Part shown: positions 5,674 through 8,245 of the stretch, in pieces
How positions within the stretch are numbered: position 1 is the first letter of the stretch
How the letters are laid out: every line of letters starts with the position of its first letter
NCBI GenBank assembly: GCA_016213305.1
Contig: JACRAV010000375.1
Coordinates: 1 to 8,245 of the forward strand
Length of the DNA stretch: 8,245 nt
From: Candidatus Zixiibacteriota bacterium
Lineage (GTDB): Bacteria > Zixibacteria > MSB-5A5 > GN15 > FEB-12
Reading direction: 5' to 3'
Made by a program: the position numbers and the translations under genes
The notes under the pieces: generated by a model
The model's input: only the letters and a program-made list of their open reading frames with translations
Told to the model about the DNA's origin: nothing
The model's database searches: none

Positions 5674-6876
5674 TCAGGTGCGGCGCGAAGCCACGGCTTT
5701 GCGCACCAGTTCGGCGTAGCGCGCGGCCAGCGGACCCGAGGCATACCGGCCCATCGCCGAGGCCTGTCCCGCGGAAGCCAGACGCTGTCGCAACGACTGA
5801 TCGCGGAGGAGGCGCAGAATACAATCGGCCAGCTCAGCCGGATTGTCGGGCGGGGCGAGAAGGCCGGTTTCGCCGTCGGTAATGATGTCGATGATCCCGC
5901 CCGATCGCACACCCACCACCGCCGCGCCGCACAGCATCGCCTCGGACAACGCCAGCCCGAATCCTTCATTGACGGAATTGAGAACCACGACAGCGGCGAT
6001 GTTATATATCCGGGCAAGGTCGCTTTGGGCCACCGGCGCATTGATGCGCACCGCTCCGGTCAGATCGTCATTCCTGATCTGATCCGAAACTTGGGCCTGC
6101 AAGGGTCCTGCACCATACAGATCGAGTCGCGCGGCGGGATACGCCTCATGGACGATTTTGAAGGCGCTGACCAATTTGTCCACCCGCTTCTGGTCGGTGA
6201 AGCGGGTGACCGCGACAATCAGATGCGGGTCCCGCTGGACGGACTTGTCCGAGAAGAAGAGCCGTTCGTCATGCGGCAGGGAGAGCACCGATAGGGCAGA
6301 GGCCAGGCCGGAGTCGATGGCGGTCAGTTGATCCTTGAGAAAACTCGACACCACCGTCCAGGCCGCCAGCCGGGGAACGAGCGGCTTGAAATACGGCCAG
6401 GCAATCAGCCGATACTTGCTCAACAGTCGAATATCCGTTCCGTGCGACGATAGCAAAAGAGGTATTCGGTAATGTTTCGATAACCGTTTCAGCACGATTC
6501 CGGCTGGCACCAGCCAGTGCGCCCAGACGAGGTCGATCCGCTCCTCGGCGATGATCGTCTCGGCGGCCTTCTCGAATGAGGACAAAAACTGTCGAAAACG
6601 CCAGGCACCGCCTGGCGAACCGAGAACCATCTGGTGCATATTTCCGCGATAGGCCAGGGTCTCGTGCGCGTCATCGGCGTAGCGAAAACGGTGAACAACA
6701 ATGTCGCCATCCCGTTCGCGATCAGCGATCCCGGCGTCATGGGGGGCCAGAACGTGCGGCTTAATACCGTGCGGCAGAAGCGATCCGGCCAGCAATGACA
6801 GAAAAACGCCGGACGGGTCACCCGGATAGCGGGGGTAATTGTGGGTCAAGAGGAGGACGCGAATCGGGTCAGCCAT
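5674..6876 (-). CDS. Glycosyltransferase family 4 (GT4, GT-B fold)
   Basis: A 400-residue retaining glycosyltransferase of usual length. The N-terminal acceptor domain starts IRVLLLTHNYPRYPGDPSGVF (5-25), the common opening of GT4 enzymes with the glycine near the nucleotide-sugar site. SSHGTDIRLL (143-152) is the conserved inter-domain His-Gly-Thr-Asp. The C-terminal donor domain has VAVTRFTDQKRVDKLVSAF (221-239), where Arg225 and Lys230 fit the phosphate-binding pair, then DLYGAGPL (252-259) and EGFGLALSE (304-312), the E-x7-E motif that contacts the donor sugar. It probably adds a sugar from a nucleotide-sugar donor to a polysaccharide, lipid or other acceptor at the cytoplasmic face; the substrate cannot be told. 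An in-frame ATG at 6915 would add 13 residues with no family match. I prefer 6876 on domain boundaries, though neither has a good ribosome site. The gene is divergent from the phytoene/squalene synthase gene, with 84 bp between starts. Confidence 0.93.
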   Translation of the reverse strand: MADPIRVLLLTHNYPRYPGDPSGVFLSLLAGSLLPHGIKPHVLAPHDAGIADRERDGDIVVHRFRYADDAHETLAYRGNMHQMVLGSPGGAWRFRQFLSSFEKAAETIIAEERIDLVWAHWLVPAGIVLKRLSKHYRIPLLLSSHGTDIRLLSKYRLIAWPYFKPLVPRLAAWTVVSSFLKDQLTAIDSGLASALSVLSLPHDERLFFSDKSVQRDPHLIVAVTRFTDQKRVDKLVSAFKIVHEAYPAARLDLYGAGPLQAQVSDQIRNDDLTGAVRINAPVAQSDLARIYNIAAVVVLNSVNEGFGLALSEAMLCGAAVVGVRSGGIIDIITDGETGLLAPPDNPAELADCILRLLRDQSLRQRLASAGQASAMGRYASGPLAARYAELVRKAVASRRT

Positions 6877-6883
6877 GACCGTC

Positions 6884-6912
6884 AGTTTACGATTGACGCC
6901 CGATCCTGAAAA
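6884..6912 (-). promoter_or_regulatory. Candidate promoter of the GT4 gene, possibly leaderless
   Basis: On the minus strand TTTTCA (6912-6907) and TAAACT (6889-6884) are 17 nt apart, each with about 4/6 matches to sigma70-type hexamers. The ATG at 6876 lies 7 nt after the second hexamer, so the message could begin at the start codon. Weak evidence on its own; it gains weight from the same arrangement in the other divergent region. Confidence 0.3.
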
Positions 6913-6920
6913 CATAAATA

Positions 6921-6949
6921 TTGGCGGGGTCGACGGCTCGCGGTATCTT
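6921..6949 (+). promoter_or_regulatory. Candidate promoter of the squalene/phytoene synthase gene
   Basis: TTGGCG (6921-6926) and TATCTT (6944-6949) are separated by 17 nt. Transcription from here would start just before ATG 6961 with a leader of about five bases. The hexamer TATCTT is identical to the one before the FAD-binding gene at 3701. An alternative pair is TTGACG (6893-6898) with TAAATA (6915-6920) at 16 nt, which would give a leader of about 33 nt that keeps the weak AGGT at 6951-6954. Confidence 0.3.
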
Positions 6950-6960
6950 CAGGTCATTCT

Positions 6961-7899
6961 ATGTCAAAGGACACCCCAACACGACTGGATTTTGCGGCGG
7001 ATATCGATTTCGCCTCGATCCTGACCAACCCGATTCTGGACATTGCCGCCCGGGTCTGGGAGCCGGATAGATATGAGGCGTTTCAGGTCTGCTATCGCTC
7101 CATGCGGCGGATTGACGATCTGGTGGACGATCTCAAGGTGGCGCATGGGGCGGTCCCGTCCGATATCGCAGGAAAGGTTCGGGCCGAAATCGAGCGCTGG
7201 CTGACCATGACGCGGCGGCGTGAAACCCCCGACCCGTATCAGCAGAAGTTTCTCGAAACGATCGACCGCTTCGCAATCCCCTTGTGGCCCTGGGAACGGC
7301 TTGGCCGGGCCATGATTTACGATCTGCACCACCGCGGCTTCGCCAATTTCCGGGTGTTTCTTAGGTACGCCGAGGGAGCGGCTATCTCCCCGGCGGCCGT
7401 GTTTATGCACCTGTGCGGAGTGAGGCGGGAGGGAGATCGGTATCTCGCGCCCCGGTACGATATCCGAAGGGCCGCCCGTCCCCTGGCCATTTTCTCGTAT
7501 CTGGTTCATATCGTGCGGGACTTTGAAAAAGATCAACGGGCCGGACTTGATTACTTCGCAGATGATATCATTCGACAGAGCGGACTTGACCCGGCCCTTC
7601 TGCATGAACTGGCGATCACCGGCGCCAACGATGAGCGATTGCGTCCGCTCATGCGACAATACCACCGCCTGACCGGACAGTATCAGCAATGGGCGCGGCA
7701 ATCGGTTGATCGGACCCGGCCACTGATCGAGGATCGCTATCAGCTGAGCTTGGAATTGATTTACAACCTGTACAGCCAGATTTACGAGCGGTGTCATCCC
7801 GATGCCAGGGCCTTTTCAGGGGCTGTTCTGAATCCGCCGGCTGAGGAAATTAACCAGCGTGTTCAACAGACAATCTCGACCTTCAAGCCGACGGGCTGA
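6961..7899 (+). CDS. Squalene/phytoene synthase family protein
   Basis: A 312-residue all-helical head-to-head prenyl synthase of normal length. The first aspartate-rich motif appears in CYRSMRRIDDLVDD (44-57; DDLVD at 52-56) and the second in VHIVRDFEKDQRAGLDYF (182-199; Asp187 and Asp191). Both bind the magnesium ions that hold the substrate diphosphates. YAEGAAISPAAVFMHLCG (136-153) is the counterpart of the family's central helix lining the cavity. Enzymes of this family condense two farnesyl or two geranylgeranyl diphosphates to squalene, presqualene diphosphate or phytoene. The sequence alone does not decide which, and no desaturase, cyclase or hpn gene is visible nearby. The ATG at 6961 has only a weak AGGT upstream. 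The gene is divergent from the GT4 gene and is followed by 164 bp without a clear terminator. Confidence 0.9.
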   Translation: MSKDTPTRLDFAADIDFASILTNPILDIAARVWEPDRYEAFQVCYRSMRRIDDLVDDLKVAHGAVPSDIAGKVRAEIERWLTMTRRRETPDPYQQKFLETIDRFAIPLWPWERLGRAMIYDLHHRGFANFRVFLRYAEGAAISPAAVFMHLCGVRREGDRYLAPRYDIRRAARPLAIFSYLVHIVRDFEKDQRAGLDYFADDIIRQSGLDPALLHELAITGANDERLRPLMRQYHRLTGQYQQWARQSVDRTRPLIEDRYQLSLELIYNLYSQIYERCHPDARAFSGAVLNPPAEEINQRVQQTISTFKPTG

Positions 7900-8063
7900 T
7901 TCCCCGTATTCGATTATGAATCAAGAGGGTACGGAAAACCTGCGCCACATGGAATCGGTCGGGAAGATAATGGCCGGCTCGGTGTAATATTCATGGAGAA
8001 TAGGGACATGCACAGACGAATCCAGCGACACGATGGCAAACCTTTGAGTATAAAGAGGTAGAT
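7900..8063 (+). other. Intergenic region before the DUF4139-type gene
   Basis: This stretch holds no convincing gene. Two tiny open frames (7916-7987, 23 codons, and 7993-8061, 22 codons) lack ribosome sites. TAATAT at 7985-7990 and TATAAA at 8049-8054 resemble -10 elements, but neither has a -35 at suitable distance. No hairpin followed by a T-tract is visible after the synthase gene. GAGG at 8055-8058 is the ribosome site for the next gene. Confidence 0.5.
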
Positions 8064-8245
8064 ATGAAGCTTACAAAGATCCTCGCGGTGGCCTGTCTTC
8101 TGGCGAGTGGGGCGGCCCAAGCCGCCGACATGGCGGTCACGATTTACAATAGCGATCTGGGGGTGATCAACGAAACCCGCCAGTTGGAGTTCAAGAAGGG
8201 GATCGGCCAGTTGTCGTTCACCGATGTCCCGGCGCAGATCGACGC
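8064..8245 (+). CDS. Exported DUF4139-type protein, N-terminal fragment; 3' end outside window
   Basis: Sixty complete codons are visible from ATG 8064, with GAGG 5 nt upstream. Residues 1-20 form a clear signal peptide: KLTK, then a hydrophobic core ILAVACLLA, then a cut after AQA. Cys11 does not sit in a proper lipobox, so this is probably not a lipoprotein. The mature start, MAVTIYNSDLGVINETRQLE (23-42), followed by FKKGIGQLSFTDVPAQID, matches the opening beta-strands I associate with DUF4139/DUF4140 proteins, which typically begin VTVYN.(N/D)LALV and continue with a 'FTDV(P/A)A.ID' strand. These are secreted or envelope proteins of unknown function, commonly 450-600 residues. Only the N-terminus is here, so the assignment is good but not final. 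Confidence 0.75.
   Translation, partial: MKLTKILAVACLLASGAAQAADMAVTIYNSDLGVINETRQLEFKKGIGQLSFTDVPAQID

Noticed and set aside
5559..6041. A 160-codon minus-strand open frame overlapping the GT4 gene and the kinase-like start
   Set aside because: It is a shifted frame within the GT4 coding region with no domain. Its tail only happens to include the ATG next to the kinase-like gene's ribosome site.
6964..7797. A 277-codon minus-strand open frame
   Set aside because: It is the mirror of the squalene/phytoene synthase gene, which has both aspartate-rich motifs. The antisense translation has no recognisable features.
7993..8061. A 22-codon frame ending just before the DUF4139-type gene, like a leader peptide
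   Set aside because: It has no ribosome site, no run of a single regulatory amino acid and no attenuator-like hairpins after it.
8064..8099. Lipoprotein signal at Cys11 of the DUF4139-type protein
   Set aside because: The preceding residues (Ala-Val-Ala) do not make a canonical lipobox, and an ordinary AQA cleavage site follows at a good distance.

Overview
This is a moderately GC-rich bacterial window (roughly 55-60% by eye) with eight genes. The best guess at the source is an uncultured lineage of the FCB superphylum, most likely Zixibacteria-like. The main pointer is the left-edge gene. Its secreted product carries paired dockerin-like EF-hand repeats with Cys-Cys signatures of a style I associate with that group. 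One promoter also fits the Bacteroidota pattern TTG-N19-TAnnTTTG. This placement is inference from sequence style; no marker gene is present.

Layout, left to right. (1) 1-1473, minus, running off the left edge: a secreted protein with a signal peptide, two dockerin-like calcium-binding repeats and a domain resembling clan CD (caspase/gingipain-like) cysteine peptidases. (2) 1588-3609, minus: a polytopic membrane protein of about 12 helices with a C-terminal TPR region, resembling GT-C glycosyltransferases. (3) 3713-4465, plus: a very short GlcD/GlcE-like FAD-binding protein. (4) 4479-4859, plus, 13 bp later: a small CoA-binding (YccU-type) Rossmann protein. (5) 4865-5572, minus, convergent with gene 4: a cytidylate kinase-like P-loop protein. 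(6) 5674-6876, minus: a GT4-family glycosyltransferase. (7) 6961-7899, plus: a squalene/phytoene synthase family enzyme. (8) 8064 to the right edge, plus: the exported N-terminus of a DUF4139-type protein.

Organisation. There are two divergent gene pairs (2/3 and 6/7) and one convergent pair (4/5). The stop codons of 4 and 5 sit inside or touch a perfect 8-bp inverted repeat that may end transcription in both directions. Genes 1, 4, 5 and 8 have recognisable Shine-Dalgarno sequences. The four genes that start from the divergent intergenic regions have weak ones or none. Three of them have a -10-like hexamer 6-7 nt before the ATG, which suggests leaderless transcripts.

The genes do not form one evident pathway. 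The recurring themes are cell-envelope and surface functions (1, 2, 6, 7, 8) plus a compact FAD/CoA-binding pair (3, 4). I see no RNA genes, CRISPR array, insertion sequence or phage signature. The most noteworthy item is the left-edge gene: a likely secreted caspase-fold protease with unusual N-terminal dockerin-like repeats.
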